This document shows positions 50,945 to 62,126 of a DNA stretch of 64,000 nucleotides, one piece after another. Source of the DNA: Lodderomyces elongisporus (lineage: Eukaryota > Ascomycota > Pichiomycetes > Serinales > Debaryomycetaceae). Within the stretch, counting starts at the first letter, position 1; each line of letters starts with the position of its first letter. The stretch covers positions 1,178,001-1,242,000 of the forward strand of contig NC_083678.1 in the NCBI RefSeq assembly GCF_030384665.1, written 5' to 3'. The notes under the pieces were generated by a model, which saw nothing but the letters and a program-made list of their open reading frames with translations, ran no database searches and was not told the DNA's origin. A program made the translations under genes and the position numbers.

Positions 50945-52773
50945 ATGGCTTCCATCGTTCAGCAGCTGCATCAGCAAAACTACAGATCCCTGTTTGATCC
51001 AAATAACATACACCCCACTATGTCATCTATCGCTGGAGCAGCACCATCAACAACAAATGTCGACAGAGTCGTACAATCAGTGACAAACGCAACAAAGAGA
51101 TTATCTCAAATATCAACAAACACAAACGCATCTTCAAAAAAGAGAAAATCACAAAACAAAATAGGACCATGGAAATTAGGAAGAACCTTGGGCAGAGGCT
51201 CAACCGGTAGAGTACGATTGGCCAAAAACGTCGAGACTGGCCAATTGGCAGCAGTGAAAATCGTCCCCAAATCAAACTTTAGGAAATTGGAAAACCCAAA
51301 ATACAAACGACATTCAAGAGACCTGCAAGCACAAGGTCAGAGTCAAGGTCAAGGTCAAGTAGCAGGAGATAACGACAACAGCGAAGACTTGCACCGCTTG
51401 CCCTACGGTATTGAACGTGAAATCATCATCATGAAGCTCATCTCGCACCCAAACATTATGGGTCTATACGATGTCTGGGAAAACAAAAATGACTTGTACT
51501 TGATTCTTGAATACATCGAAGGTGGCGAACTCTTTGACTACTTGATCAAAAAGGGAAGACTACACGAATCAGAAGCAGTCAACTACTTCAAACAGATCAT
51601 CAATGGTATCAACTACCTCCACCAATTCAACATTTGCCATCGTGACTTAAAGCCAGAGAACCTCCTACTAGACTTTAACAAAAATATCAAGATTGCCGAT
51701 TTCGGTATGGCTGCATTGGAGATAAAAGAAAGACTATTGGAAACATCGTGCGGGTCTCCACATTATGCGTCACCCGAAATTGTCGCTGGAAAGACATACC
51801 ACGGTGCACCATCAGACATTTGGTCATGTGGTATCATCTTATTTGCATTGCTCACGGGCCATTTACCATTTGACGATGAAAATATTCGCAAATTATTGCT
51901 CAAAGTACAAAGCGGAAAATTCATAATGCCTCACGAACTAAGCTGGGAAGCAAAAGATTTAATTTCAAAGATGCTCAAGGTTAATCCAGCTGAGCGTATC
52001 TCAATGGCTGGGATATTATCACATCCATTGCTCTCAAAATACCCTAATCCAGCAGTTACTTATTCAAAAAATTGTACCACAACCTTGGACATTACCAGTG
52101 CAGAAATCAAGCCAATTGAGTCGGTTGCCAAAATCGACAAGGAAATTTTGAAAAATCTCTCGGTATTGTTCCACAACTGCGACGAAAATACTATAATGTC
52201 GAGATTAATGTCACAGAAAAAATGTCCCGAAAAGATGTTTTACTATCTCTTGATGAAGTATAGAAATGAACATGTGGCCCAGTCTAATAACTTACTGGAA
52301 CAGCGGGTTAAAACGATACCACGTTCTACGTCATCGTTTATCACAACCACTATATATGATGATACAACTGGCGAAGCAATAACCTCAACCACCACTACCA
52401 CGATGACTGGTGCAGCTGGTACATCTGGTACAGCTGGTGTCAAGACTCCTCATACTACGTCAAAGATGCACAAGTCATCCTCCATCTACTCCAAAAAATC
52501 ATTAATGAAAACTGCATCTTCAAAACAAGTTTTAGGAAACATTACAAATAAAAACACTACAAGCAACCAGGGCCAAGGACAAAAACAATTTACTGCATCG
52601 ACTTCATTTAACAAAAATAAACGCAGACCCAGTAATGTTGCCACACAAGTATACAGCAAAAGTAGAAACAACTCGAGTCGATCATTAAGGTCAAACACAT
52701 CAACCTCAAACAATAAGAGTTCTTCTTCTACATCGTCAAACGAAAGGAAGCCTTCTTCAACTGCCCCATCACC

Positions 52774-52806
<33 letters not shown>

Positions 52807-55800
52807 TTTACACAATTCAGAAACCGCTGAGAAAACACAACTGCAGAAAAGCACTTTTCAAACAAACTCTGCTAGCGGCAATTTCAATACCAAATCATTG
52901 CTCAACTTTAAAAACATTTGTGATGAGATGTTCAATGACAACCAAAATCTCCAAACTGCGCCAATGAAACCAATCCAGGAGAATGCACCATCGCGCACAG
53001 CATCGCAAAGAAAAAGAGAGAATGCATTGGCCAAAAAAGAGCGTGAATTGGCAGAGCAAGTGAGATTGAGAAACGAGGCTCGTGAGTTGAAATTGAAAGC
53101 CGAGGAAGAAAAAGCTAAAAAAGAACTTGAGAAAGAAAAACAGTTGCTACAAAAGAAGAAGGACCAACTAGAGCAAGAAGAAAAAGAATTGTTGGCAAAG
53201 CAGGAACTTCAAAGTCGCCAAAAGCAAGCATTAGCTAAGTTGAACCAACGTCAAAGTACAAATGACTTTGATGGATTGGTTGACCTTCAAGCTCAAAAAC
53301 GGCGATCATTGACTGCTGACCAGCCACAAATCAAATCCCTTTTGGATCCAAGGTCAAACTCGGTGGCAAGGGCCAGGACATTGGGTGGCGCGCCTACATC
53401 TTCATCACCTTCTTTTCCTTCATCATCATCTTATTATCATTCAGCTGATGCTGGTGGTGCTGGTGCTTTTTCTTCCCCAAGGACGAATTTTGTTTCTGTC
53501 AATAGCCCACAGATGAACGATAATGCATCAAAGGTATTGCACAAATTAGGTATTGACGTTGTGCCATCTCCGAGAAAATCAAATGTGAGTAAATTGAGAA
53601 CATCTGGTTCAAGAAATCTTGCAGCAATGTTGGAGCAAGGTCTTCCAACACAAACACAAGTAACAACAACAACAAATTCCGGAGCTAATACCGCACGAAG
53701 CATCAAGACTTCTAGTTCAAGAAACTTGGCTGACTACTTAAACAAGCCTGAAAATGATGAAAACGTTTCAATTACGGTAAACGATTTCAATGAGATGGAA
53801 AGCGGTAAATCTATTGTGAAAACAACACCTAAGTCGCAGTCAAAATCACATTTACAACCACAACTACAATCAAAGTCACAATCGAGAAACTCATTATTGA
53901 ATAATAAACGGGCTAGTGGCTCTTCGTTCAAGTCTATGCTCATAGATATTGATGAACACAAACCAACTGTACCACCAAAGCCACGCGCTCAAGAGAATAC
54001 TTCTATTATAGAAGAGAATGATGGTGAGGAAATGGATGGTGAAGAACAGGATCAATATTCAGTGGCTGATCGTAGTAACATCTCACTCATTCCAAATCCA
54101 AGATTTTCGAGATTCTCTTTTGGAGGTTTGTTGAAGCCGCATACAGTAACTAATGAAGAAGGAGACATTACTATCATGAGTCAGACCTTGAACACGTCAA
54201 ATACTGTAGTCAGAAGATCAAACAAGTCAAATTCGACATTTGCTGGGCTTGGTATAAAAGTACGCGATACAATTAAGGAAGAGGATGGCGAGGATGGTGG
54301 TGCTGGTGCTGGTGCTGGTGTTGGTACTGGTACTGGTACTGGTGCTGGTGCTTATTTTGCTGATAACCGAGCAAGTACTTCTCATAATACCAAGCCCAAA
54401 ATGACAAACGACCGGTCCACATTCAAGTCTAGAGAATTCAATTACGAGTCTGATATCGACAATAATGATAATTTCGATAATTACAATAATTATGATGATG
54501 ACGATAATGATAATGATGACACCCATTCTGATGCTACCACAGTGCTGTCTAAATACTCATTTATTGCACTGGAACAGATGTTTAATAATTCTATGCAACA
54601 AGATCGTCCGATGGAAACCGAGTTGTCCAACTTTGATATTATTAGTGCCAAAACTGCTGTGATTGGTAAGGCCAACATTAGCAGACCAAGCTTAGTCAAC
54701 TCAAGAGAAACGTTAGTTGCTAATCCTCGCTCATCTAATGAAGAGACAATTCGTGAAGAAAGTCATAACGAGCTCAATAACGAAGTAAATAATGATTGGA
54801 TTGAGATTGAAGACGAACAAAAGCCTAGTCAAACTATGGATGATCGTCGACTGAGTGTTTATATTGGAGATGGAGAGCAAAAAGAAGCAGACAGTGAGAA
54901 CGATGGTGAGCAGCAATACACTCATCATGGAGGTGAAGCTACTCAGAAGGGTGACATCAAAAGGTCCAGAAACTCGACGTGTATATTTAGCACTGCGCAA
55001 TTGCCGAGAAGTCCGCGTGTACAATTACCCAATGCTGATAGCGATAGCAGTCCTGTATCAAATAATGTGGTGGATGTCAATCGTAAGCCATCAACATTGA
55101 GACATCAAACGCAATTGATATCGAGCCCTATTGAGGACGTCAAGTATGAAAATGAAATGTCAAGGGCAACGAGTGGTGCAGATTCCTTCTTTAGGAGGTT
55201 GTCTATGAAACCTAACCGTGCTGCACCTAATTTGGAGAGCAAAAACACAGCTCCAAAGGAACAAGCGACACGGAATAGATTCTCTGACACGCCTCTAGGT
55301 AGTGCAGTACCCAAACCAAGTAAGTTTTTTTATGAATCTGAGACTCCAAAGCAAACTGCGACTGGTAAGGACGGTAAAGACGGTAAAGAAGCAAAGACTA
55401 GTAATTGGTTCAAGAGGTTCTTTAACTCTTTGACTGGTACCGCATCTAGTTCTGGTACCAAATCATCGCTGAGTAAACCGCTCTCAGATAGGTATACCAG
55501 TAAGGACATCAAGATTATTGACTCTTCGTTAAGATCCGTGGAGTTGATTCGTATCATCAAGGATCAATTGGAGTTGAAAGAGTTGGAAGGATCTGTAAGT
55601 AAAGTTAGTATTGATGAAGAGTTTGGTCTCATTTCCGGTGTCGTGCCTAGCAAGTTTTCACATGGACGTAAACTCAAGTTCCGCATTGAAGTGATTGATC
55701 TAATCAGTTCTTCGTCGTTGCATATAATGAAAGTCAAGGGTAATGAAAAAGGGTTCACCAATTTTGTCAAGGTTGTTTCATACATTATCAAAAAAGAAGA

Positions 55801-55822
55801 ACAATCGGAAGCAAAGAGATAA
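50945..55822 (+). CDS. HSL1: Nim1-related morphogenesis checkpoint kinase Hsl1
   Basis: Bud-neck Ser/Thr kinase of the Hsl1/Gin4/Kcc4 group that links septins to Swe1 removal at G2/M. 1625 residues. Kinase domain at about 74-370: GRGSTGRVRLAKN, Lys105, HRDLKPEN (Asp234), DFG 252-254, SCGSPHYASPE activation segment. A Gln/Gly-rich insert (residues 128-148) interrupts the N-lobe. Then a long Ser/Thr/Asn-rich region, a coiled coil near residues 690-775 (KKERELAEQVRLRNEAREL), more disordered repeats (Gly-Ala-Thr near 1120-1135), and a C-terminal KA1 membrane-binding domain over the last 110 residues. CTG codons avoid the conserved kinase core. It is longer than most orthologues. The kinase start region (KIGPWKLGRTLGRGSTG) separates Hsl1 from Gin4. 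Confidence 0.94.
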
Positions 55823-56044
55823 TTTTTTGAAAAGACTAAATTTTTTCTGAAACATCCACATTCTATGTGCAATTTTTACATGTATTTTATAAACTTTAAT
55901 AGAACTGATCAATATTACAATAATGAAAAAGAAAATGAAAAAGAAAGTACATTAAAAATGAAAGATGATATTACATCATGATAAATTAAAACAACATTTC
56001 TCTAGTGTATAATTCCAAAAGTAATTGATCTCCATCTATCTTGG

Positions 56045-56647
56045 TCAATTCCTTAATGCTCTCAACCTTTCAGCCAATTTATCTTCTTTTTCTTCAGAAA
56101 CGGCATTCGGCACTGGTGTCAGCACATCAACACTCGCGGCATTCAAGCCTTGCTTCATCTCAATTCCCGCTTCATCAGCAACTTGGTTCAACAACTCATC
56201 AACTTGATCTTGTGGCGTTGTAAGTGCACTAACATTGTTTGTTGTAGTCTCGTAGTAGTTGGTTGCCGAGTCCAAATCCTCAAATTGGGTCTCAAACTTG
56301 TCCATCACCATACTTATCCTTTCAAGGTTCATTGATTGCATGGCCTTGTCCATACCCCTAATGACTTGAGTCATGTTACCAGTGACTGACCTCATTGTCA
56401 CTGCAGTTTGCACACGCAGCGCCACTGCATCAATCCGCGAACTGAGCCGGAGTAGATTGACTCGCTCGTTAGCTTTGCGGATGGCGTTTTGTGCATAAAG
56501 TTGGGCAATATCGTTGTTACCCTGACTAAGTGCCTTTTTAACCTTGGCTCGTTCCGAAGTTTCCTCTTTTGCAGCTTTTGTAGCTTGTCTGTTGAGTTGC
56601 TTTGCAGTAAACTTAAGTTGAAAGAGTGATTGTTCTAGTCCAGCCAT
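56045..56647 (-). CDS. DID2: ESCRT-III-associated protein Did2 (CHMP1)
   Basis: CHMP1-type ESCRT-III protein that recruits the Vps4 ATPase to endosomal ESCRT-III for disassembly. 200 residues (yeast 204). Basic N-terminal helices (LEQSLFQLKFTAKQLNRQA, KAKKALS-type core), acidic C-terminal half (DKFETQFEDLDSATNYYE), and a C-terminal MIM1 motif (EDKLAERLRALRN) for Vps4. The start MAGLEQSLFQLK matches orthologues. Confidence 0.96.
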   Translation of the reverse strand: MAGLEQSLFQLKFTAKQLNRQATKAAKEETSERAKVKKALSQGNNDIAQLYAQNAIRKANERVNLLRLSSRIDAVALRVQTAVTMRSVTGNMTQVIRGMDKAMQSMNLERISMVMDKFETQFEDLDSATNYYETTTNNVSALTTPQDQVDELLNQVADEAGIEMKQGLNAASVDVLTPVPNAVSEEKEDKLAERLRALRN

Positions 56648-57528
56648 CTTTTTATCTTTTTTTTTTTTTTGTTGAAAATTGATAAAAAAAGGGGGATGCA
56701 GAAGGTGAGGTCGTTATTTATTTATTTGTTGTTGTTGTTGCTGTTGTTGCTGTTGTTATTATTATTATGTTAAGTTAGAATTAGAGAAATGTTTTATCAA
56801 AAAGATGGTTGTTAAAGAGTGTAGTGGGAGTTGTAACACAATCACTAACTGGAAACAGGCGTTGTTAGTAGATAAAGATTGTCGTGAACGATATTACACT
56901 ATTGCTCCTATTTACAGAGTTTTTTGGGTTTTTTTTTTATTTTTGTGCGATCTTAAGCACTTCATTTTAGTATGAAAGTCGCAGTTTTACTTTTCACGAC
57001 ACAATTATTGGAACAAGCTTTTTGTGGAGCACTTGGTTCTTACTCTATAAAATATGAGGATCAAATAGTTAACCAATGGTTTATATGACCTGTGGAAAAG
57101 CTAGGAATTCATCATTTAACTAATCTAGCTATAGAAAACTATTTCAATTTATCAAGTTCTGCTCTATTAATTAAACAAAATGACTTAATCATTAAATATG
57201 GAAGGAGTGAGAGGTGCAAATGCAGTTAGTTTGTTCAAAAAAAAAATGGTATAACGCTAATTGCAATGCAATGCTAGTGGGTGCGGTGTGGCTCGTTTAA
57301 TCTTTTTGTGTTTATTTTTTCTCTTTCATTTTTGCTTAACCCACGTGAGTGCGGTTGAGTTTTGCCTACTTTTTTGAAGGTTTTCGGTTTTTGGTTTTTG
57401 GTTTTTTGCAAAATTTCCAGCTTTCCAACTTTCCATCTTTCCTATTGACATTCACTCTTTGCCCAATTTGCCAAATCTTTGATTAAGCAAATTATCGATA
57501 CGATCATTTTATACTTTATTTACAAAAT
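56648..57528. other. DID2/MDE1 divergent promoter region
   Basis: Triplet repeats near DID2 (GTT/GCT, about 56725-56765), a TACTAAC-containing inverted repeat near 56836-56864, and on the MDE1 side TGTGGC (57287-57292) and CACGTGA (57342-57348). Confidence 0.5.
57342..57348 (+). promoter_or_regulatory. CACGTGA box upstream of MDE1 (Cbf1-type)
   Basis: Reads TCACGTG on the other strand, the Cbf1-Met28 site of sulphur genes, 187 bp upstream of MDE1. A TGTGGC half-like Met31/32 core is 50 bp further upstream. MDE1 is in methionine salvage, so sulphur control makes sense; inference. Confidence 0.45.
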
Positions 57529-58356
57529 ATGTCTGCGCCTTGTAACTGCACACATGCTGATTCGCAAAGTCTCACCAATACCAATAAATCTTTTCAGCAT
57601 CTTTCTCCTGAGCTTCAAAAACAATACTCTGACCCTCAACATCCAGCGAATTTAATCTGTGAATTGTGCAGGTTATTTTATGATAACAATTGGGTTACCG
57701 GTACAGGTGGCGGTATTTCAATCCGAGATGTCGAGGGGTCCAATCCTAATTTAGTTTATATTGCTCCTTCTGGTGTCCAAAAAGAACGCATTCAACCTTG
57801 GGAGATGTTCTTAGTTGAACTCCCCGATGAGAAACTACTCCAAACACCAAACGATATTCCAAAAGAATTGACTAAATCTTACAAATACAAGCCAAGTGCA
57901 TGTACTCCTTTATTCATGAGCTGCTACAAGATGAGAGATGCTGGTGCGTGTATCCATACTCACTCGCAAAACGCAGTGATGATTACATTGCTTCTTGAAG
58001 GTCAAAAGGAATTCAAGATAAGTCATATTGAACAAATTAAAGCATTGCCTAAACTAAAATACAATGAAGAAACCAAAAAGGTGGAAAAAATTGGTAGCTT
58101 GGAATACTATGATACATTGACCATCCCCATTATTGAAAACACACCACACGAAGAAGACTTGACGGACTCATTGCAAGAGGCAATCAGGAACTATCCAGGT
58201 ACATCAGCAGTTTTGGTGAGAAGACACGGGATATATGTTTGGGGTGAGACTGTGTGGAAGGCCAAGGTGTATAACGAGGCAATTGACTATTTGTTGGAAT
58301 TGGCAATAAAGATGCGCCAAACTGGCATTCCTCTAGTGAAGAACACTTCGACTTAG
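57529..58356 (+). CDS. MDE1: Methylthioribulose-1-phosphate dehydratase
   Basis: Methionine salvage enzyme that dehydrates 5-methylthioribulose 1-phosphate. Class II aldolase/adducin fold, 275 residues (yeast 244). Conserved boxes: [39 protein letters not shown], and zinc ligands His143 and His145 ([12 protein letters not shown]) with His233 (RRHGIYVWG). The N-terminal 25 residues are extra and poorly ordered. The start is the first ATG after the promoter elements. Confidence 0.95.
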   Translation: MSAPCNCTHADSQSLTNTNKSFQHLSPELQKQYSDPQHPANLICELCRLFYDNNWVTGTGGGISIRDVEGSNPNLVYIAPSGVQKERIQPWEMFLVELPDEKLLQTPNDIPKELTKSYKYKPSACTPLFMSCYKMRDAGACIHTHSQNAVMITLLLEGQKEFKISHIEQIKALPKLKYNEETKKVEKIGSLEYYDTLTIPIIENTPHEEDLTDSLQEAIRNYPGTSAVLVRRHGIYVWGETVWKAKVYNEAIDYLLELAIKMRQTGIPLVKNTST

Positions 58357-58448
58357 ATTCTATTGTATAGCAGAATAGAATATTAGAAAGAATAGAATGA
58401 AAGAAATAAATAAATTCGGAAGGCAAATGATATTTTCTTTTTGGTATT

Positions 58449-58816
58449 TTATAGTGGGTTCTTTGTGCTCTTCAACGGTAGTCCCTTGACTTGTGCCCAG
58501 TTTGGCGATAGACTCTCGTCGATTTCGCCAATGCATACAATTTCATTCCCTCGCATCACATTGACACCACTCTCTATCTCTTCGTTCTCTTCATTATTGT
58601 TTTCTTGGTCTTCTTTTGAATAGATTATTCGCTCAATTGATTTGCTTAATATAATGTTTGTACTTTTGTCGAACCCTTCCAATGTGCCTTCAAAGTATCT
58701 CGCATCGGTCGTGATGACAGCAACTTGTTCTCCTAAAAGTTAGTAATTTGAGTTTTGAAGACATATGCAAATTGGTATAGCCACATACTTCCAAGGAATG
58801 ATTTTAAGTCAGACAT
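58449..58816 (-). CDS. LSM8: U6 snRNA-associated Sm-like protein Lsm8, two exons
   Basis: Subunit specific to the nuclear Lsm2-8 ring that binds the U6 snRNA 3' end. Join, minus strand: exon 1 58816-58789 (28 nt), exon 2 58732-58449. The joined protein has 103 residues: MSDLKSFLG-REQVAVITTD, then ARYFEGTLEGFDKSTNIILS, an acidic insert (NNNEENEEIESG), and the Sm2 box (VMRGNEIVCIGEID). Without splicing only a 77-residue fragment starting at an internal Met would be seen. Length fits (yeast 109). The stop is 92 bp from the MDE1 stop (convergent pair). Confidence 0.93.
58733..58788 (-). other. 56-nt intron of LSM8
   Basis: On the minus strand: donor GTATGT at 58788-58783, branch site TACTAAC at 58745-58739, acceptor TTTTAG ending 58733. 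The branch adenosine is only 7 nt from the acceptor G. Splicing joins GGA-A to GA-GAA, restoring the conserved REQVAVIT. Confidence 0.93.
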
Positions 58817-59175
58817 CTTGTCAACATGAATAGTGTGACTTGTGTATGATAAAAAGAAGGAGACTTGAGCTTCCTGTCTGCTTTCAAATATCTCGCTCTA
58901 TGTTTCTTCTTCTTGTTAATTTTTTTTCTTTCTCTTTTACAACTTGTTCTCGCTGTGCCCACATTTTCTGTACACCAAGAAGTCGCGACACTTCTATAAT
59001 TTTGCTGCAAAAAAAACAAACCCCATAATCACAAATATCTGAAGCTAGCTACACCACACACAGACTTGCTGCTTTAATCACTGGAATCATTACAACCATT
59101 ACAAATCTTTATTCAAGCATATTCAATTACACTTTTTTTTTTGCTTTTCCCCAGTTTTTCTTCAATTAATTTATA
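58817..59175. other. LSM8 / coiled-coil gene divergent region
   Basis: Short promoter region; contains an 8-bp palindrome GTCGCGAC at 58982-58989. No gene. Confidence 0.5.
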
Positions 59176-59934
59176 ATGTCTTCAAAGAGGGCAACCGTTG
59201 AGACAGATGATACAGATTATTCAAGTGACACTGACCATTTTATTGCACATCTTCGTGATTCTAAGAAATCTTGTCGATCTCGAGGATGCAAACATTCTTG
59301 TACAAAAGAAGTAAATGATTCGCCTGAGGATAATATAATAAAGAGTGCATCTATATTAGAGCTTGAATCAATCACTTTAAAGCAACTGTTGGAGGAAACA
59401 AAAACCTTGTTAAAGGAATTTCCAAAGGAGGATGTATCCTCTTTTGCAACCAAAATTCAAAATCTCGAAACTCGAATGGATAATGTGACAACTACTATAA
59501 ATGATAGTTTCTACTGTAATGACACTAAAGGTGAAAACGAGAAAAAGTATGCAACTGTAATGGAAGAAATTGAAAAAGTTAAGGACAACACTGTGGTGTT
59601 GTCAAAGTCGACCACGTTAACAACGGAAGAATTAGAAAAGACACTCAAAACGGTGAAAGCAACTCAGAGTTCAATTAGATCAATAAATGCAAAGCAGAAA
59701 AATATGCAAAATATGATAAACGATCAAAGAAATTTATATAATCAGTTGATTATTAAGCAAGACTGCTTGGAAAAATCCATAAGCGATATTCAATTATTCT
59801 TACAATTAATGTTACCGCGTTTGATAAAAGTGGAGAATGCTGTTTTTAACTTGCAAACTGGCGACATTCAAGGAGAAGGCAGTCAAGATGGTGAAAATTA
59901 CTCTAAGATGAAGAAAAAGAGAAAGCTCGATTAA
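59176..59934 (+). CDS. Hypothetical coiled-coil protein
   Basis: 252 residues, not recognised. N-terminus is acidic and Asp/Thr-rich (ETDDTDYSSDTD) with a small Cys cluster (CRSRGCKHSC at residues 34-43). The rest is mostly heptad-like helix: ESITLKQLLEETKTLLKEF, FATKIQNLETRMDNVTTTI, EELEKTLKTVKATQSSI, and a final part LEKSISDIQLFLQLMLPRLI. The C-terminus ends with a basic KMKKKRKLD, a likely nuclear localisation signal. A nuclear structural or complex subunit is plausible. Start context is good; no other supporting homology. Confidence 0.7.
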   Translation: MSSKRATVETDDTDYSSDTDHFIAHLRDSKKSCRSRGCKHSCTKEVNDSPEDNIIKSASILELESITLKQLLEETKTLLKEFPKEDVSSFATKIQNLETRMDNVTTTINDSFYCNDTKGENEKKYATVMEEIEKVKDNTVVLSKSTTLTTEELEKTLKTVKATQSSIRSINAKQKNMQNMINDQRNLYNQLIIKQDCLEKSISDIQLFLQLMLPRLIKVENAVFNLQTGDIQGEGSQDGENYSKMKKKRKLD

Positions 59935-60627
59935 TTGTGGACATGTAACATTGATGGATAGGTTTGTTTGTGAATATGAAAGTTTCATTTAGGTCAAAGA
60001 AGACCATGTTTGAGGCATTATTTTATTTGAAAGCAAAAGTGAAAAAAAAATGAAAATTTTAAAAAATGAATGATAAACTTTGAACTAAAATCAAACCAAT
60101 TTCTTATCTTTTTCCTTCAAATTGTAACAAAAATAAATCAAGTATACTCAGCATGAAGATATGATTAATTATAACTAACCTATCATATTTACCAAATAAA
60201 AAATCTCAAGACTTTGAAACATGGTAAAGAGTGTTGAAGGATTTATTGGAGTATCTACCTTGTTTTGCCATTACAAAGCGAAATCAATTTTGGTTAATTA
60301 TATCCCCCTCCCCCACTTCTCTTTTTTTCTTCTTCTTCTTGCTTCCCCATACATTTTAGTGAGATCCACTACAACCTCCACCCCCAAGTTTCTCGCTCAG
60401 AGGATGATCTTGTCTCCTTTATTTTTCTTTCTTTTTTTTTTTCGCTTTCGGTAGCTGTCCATTATTCCGCTTTTCTCCAATATTCCGCACACTTTCACCT
60501 CCACCTTCACCTTTACTCGTACCTCCAACTTTGTTTTATTTTTACCTTTTCTTACCTTTTCTTACTTTTTTTTTCAATGATCATTAAAAAATTGATTTTG
60601 AGACTATAAAACAAATCAAAAAGAAAA
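59935..60627. other. Upstream region of dioxygenase gene
   Basis: AT-rich 3' flank then pyrimidine-rich leader. The 77-codon frame at 60221-60454 is T-rich and not believed. Confidence 0.5.
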
Positions 60628-61833
60628 ATGTCAATAAAAAGCATTGAGCATGAAACTAAAGGTAATCAGTTGGAGTTGAATTGGGATGATGGTCAATCCT
60701 CTTTATACCACTACATCTGGCTTAGAGATAATTGTCATTGTTCCGAATGCTTTTATCCATTGACAAAACAGAGACTACTCAACTCAGCTTCAATTCCAAA
60801 CGATATTAAACCAAAGGATGTATCAAGTAGTGGCTCTAGCAGCAATGAATTAGTTCTGATTACTTGGGATGATAATCACAAATCTGAATATGGTGCTAAT
60901 TGGCTTCGTATCCACTCCTACAATCCCAGATTAGTTCCTATTGAGAAGAAACTAAAAAACGCAAACACAATTCTTAAACAAGAGCTTTGGCAAGTCAAGG
61001 ATATACAAAACGATATGCCAAAAGTGGATTTCAATACTGTTATGAAGTCGTCTGATGAAACAGATGGAGAGGAAGCCATTAAGGACTGGAGTTTGAAGAT
61101 TTGGAAGCATGGATTTTGTCTTATAGATAATGTACCAGAAACCCCAGAAGACACTGAAAAGTTATGCGAGAAACTCAATTATATTCGACCAACACATTAT
61201 GGAGGATTCTGGGATTTCACTTCTGACTTGGCCAAGGCTGATACTGCATATACGAACTTTGATATAAGCAATCACACTGATGGTACTTATTGGTCAAACA
61301 CACCAGGATTGCAATTGTTTCATTTGCTTTATCATGATGGCGAGGGTGGAACCACCTCACTTGTGGATGCATTTAAATGTGCCGAGATATTGAAAGCAAA
61401 ACACCCAGAAAGTTTTGAAATTTTCACAAGAATAAGAGTTCCTGCGCATTCAGCGGGCGAAGAGAAGGTGTGTATCCAACCAGATATTCCACAACCAGTC
61501 TTTAAGTTGGATCAACAAGGTCAATTGATTCAGGTTAGATGGAACCAAAGCGATCGTTCGACAATGGATTCTTGGGAAAACCCAGAGGATGTTGTTAAAT
61601 TTTACCAAGCAATTAAGGATTGGGTCGCGATAATCACAGATCCAGAGAATGAACTTTGGCATCAGATGAAGCCTGGCCAGTGTTTGATATTTGACAACTG
61701 GAGGGTCTTCCATTCTAGAAGCGAATTTACAGGAAAGAGAAGACTCTGTGGTGCATACTTGGAAAGGGACGATTTTGTCTCGAGGTTGAAATTGTTGGCA
61801 TTAGGAAGGGAAGCTGTACTAGAGTCCATTTAA
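60628..61833 (+). CDS. Trimethyllysine / gamma-butyrobetaine dioxygenase (carnitine biosynthesis)
   Basis: Fe(II)/2-oxoglutarate dioxygenase of the TMLD/GBBD family, 401 residues. N-terminal zinc domain with Cys36, Cys38, Cys41 (RDNCHCSECFYP). Iron triad His216, Asp218 (NHTDGTYW) and His362 (NWRVFHSRSEF), then the 2-oxoglutarate Arg region (GKRRLCGAYLERDD). Sequence around the triad (GLQLFHLLYHDGEGGTTSLVDAF; LCGAYLERDDFVSRLKLL) is closer to trimethyllysine dioxygenase than to butyrobetaine dioxygenase in my reading. Candida albicans has both (BBH1, BBH2) and makes carnitine de novo, whereas S. cerevisiae does not. No clear mitochondrial presequence. Which step it performs is not settled. Confidence 0.84.
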   Translation: MSIKSIEHETKGNQLELNWDDGQSSLYHYIWLRDNCHCSECFYPLTKQRLLNSASIPNDIKPKDVSSSGSSSNELVLITWDDNHKSEYGANWLRIHSYNPRLVPIEKKLKNANTILKQELWQVKDIQNDMPKVDFNTVMKSSDETDGEEAIKDWSLKIWKHGFCLIDNVPETPEDTEKLCEKLNYIRPTHYGGFWDFTSDLAKADTAYTNFDISNHTDGTYWSNTPGLQLFHLLYHDGEGGTTSLVDAFKCAEILKAKHPESFEIFTRIRVPAHSAGEEKVCIQPDIPQPVFKLDQQGQLIQVRWNQSDRSTMDSWENPEDVVKFYQAIKDWVAIITDPENELWHQMKPGQCLIFDNWRVFHSRSEFTGKRRLCGAYLERDDFVSRLKLLALGREAVLESI

Positions 61834-62126
61834 AAAAGGAAGTTCAAAAAAAAAAAAATAATAAAAAAAAATATTGAAAAACTAAAAGAAAATTAAAATA
61901 ATATTGATAAATACATAAAAGGGAAGGAAGTTAGGAAAAGTTTATAAATGGTTGTAGTAAAAAATTCAAAATAAAGATTGTTATCAAGAAAGGTATTGTA
62001 AAGTTTTATTTCAATTAAATTATAATAATCTCCTCAATTTTAAATTTTGAGTTACAGGTATGTATACATATACATGTACATTCAACTTGTAATAACTTTT
62101 TCTATTAGGTTAACCTGAAATTTTTT
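61834..62126. other. Convergent spacer to MIG1
   Basis: A-rich 3' flanks only. Confidence 0.6.

Noticed and set aside
56836..56875. TACTAAC plus TTTCCAG on the minus strand, possible 5'-UTR intron of DID2
   Set aside because: The TACTAAC is part of an inverted repeat and no GTATGT or GTAAGT donor occurs upstream within reach.
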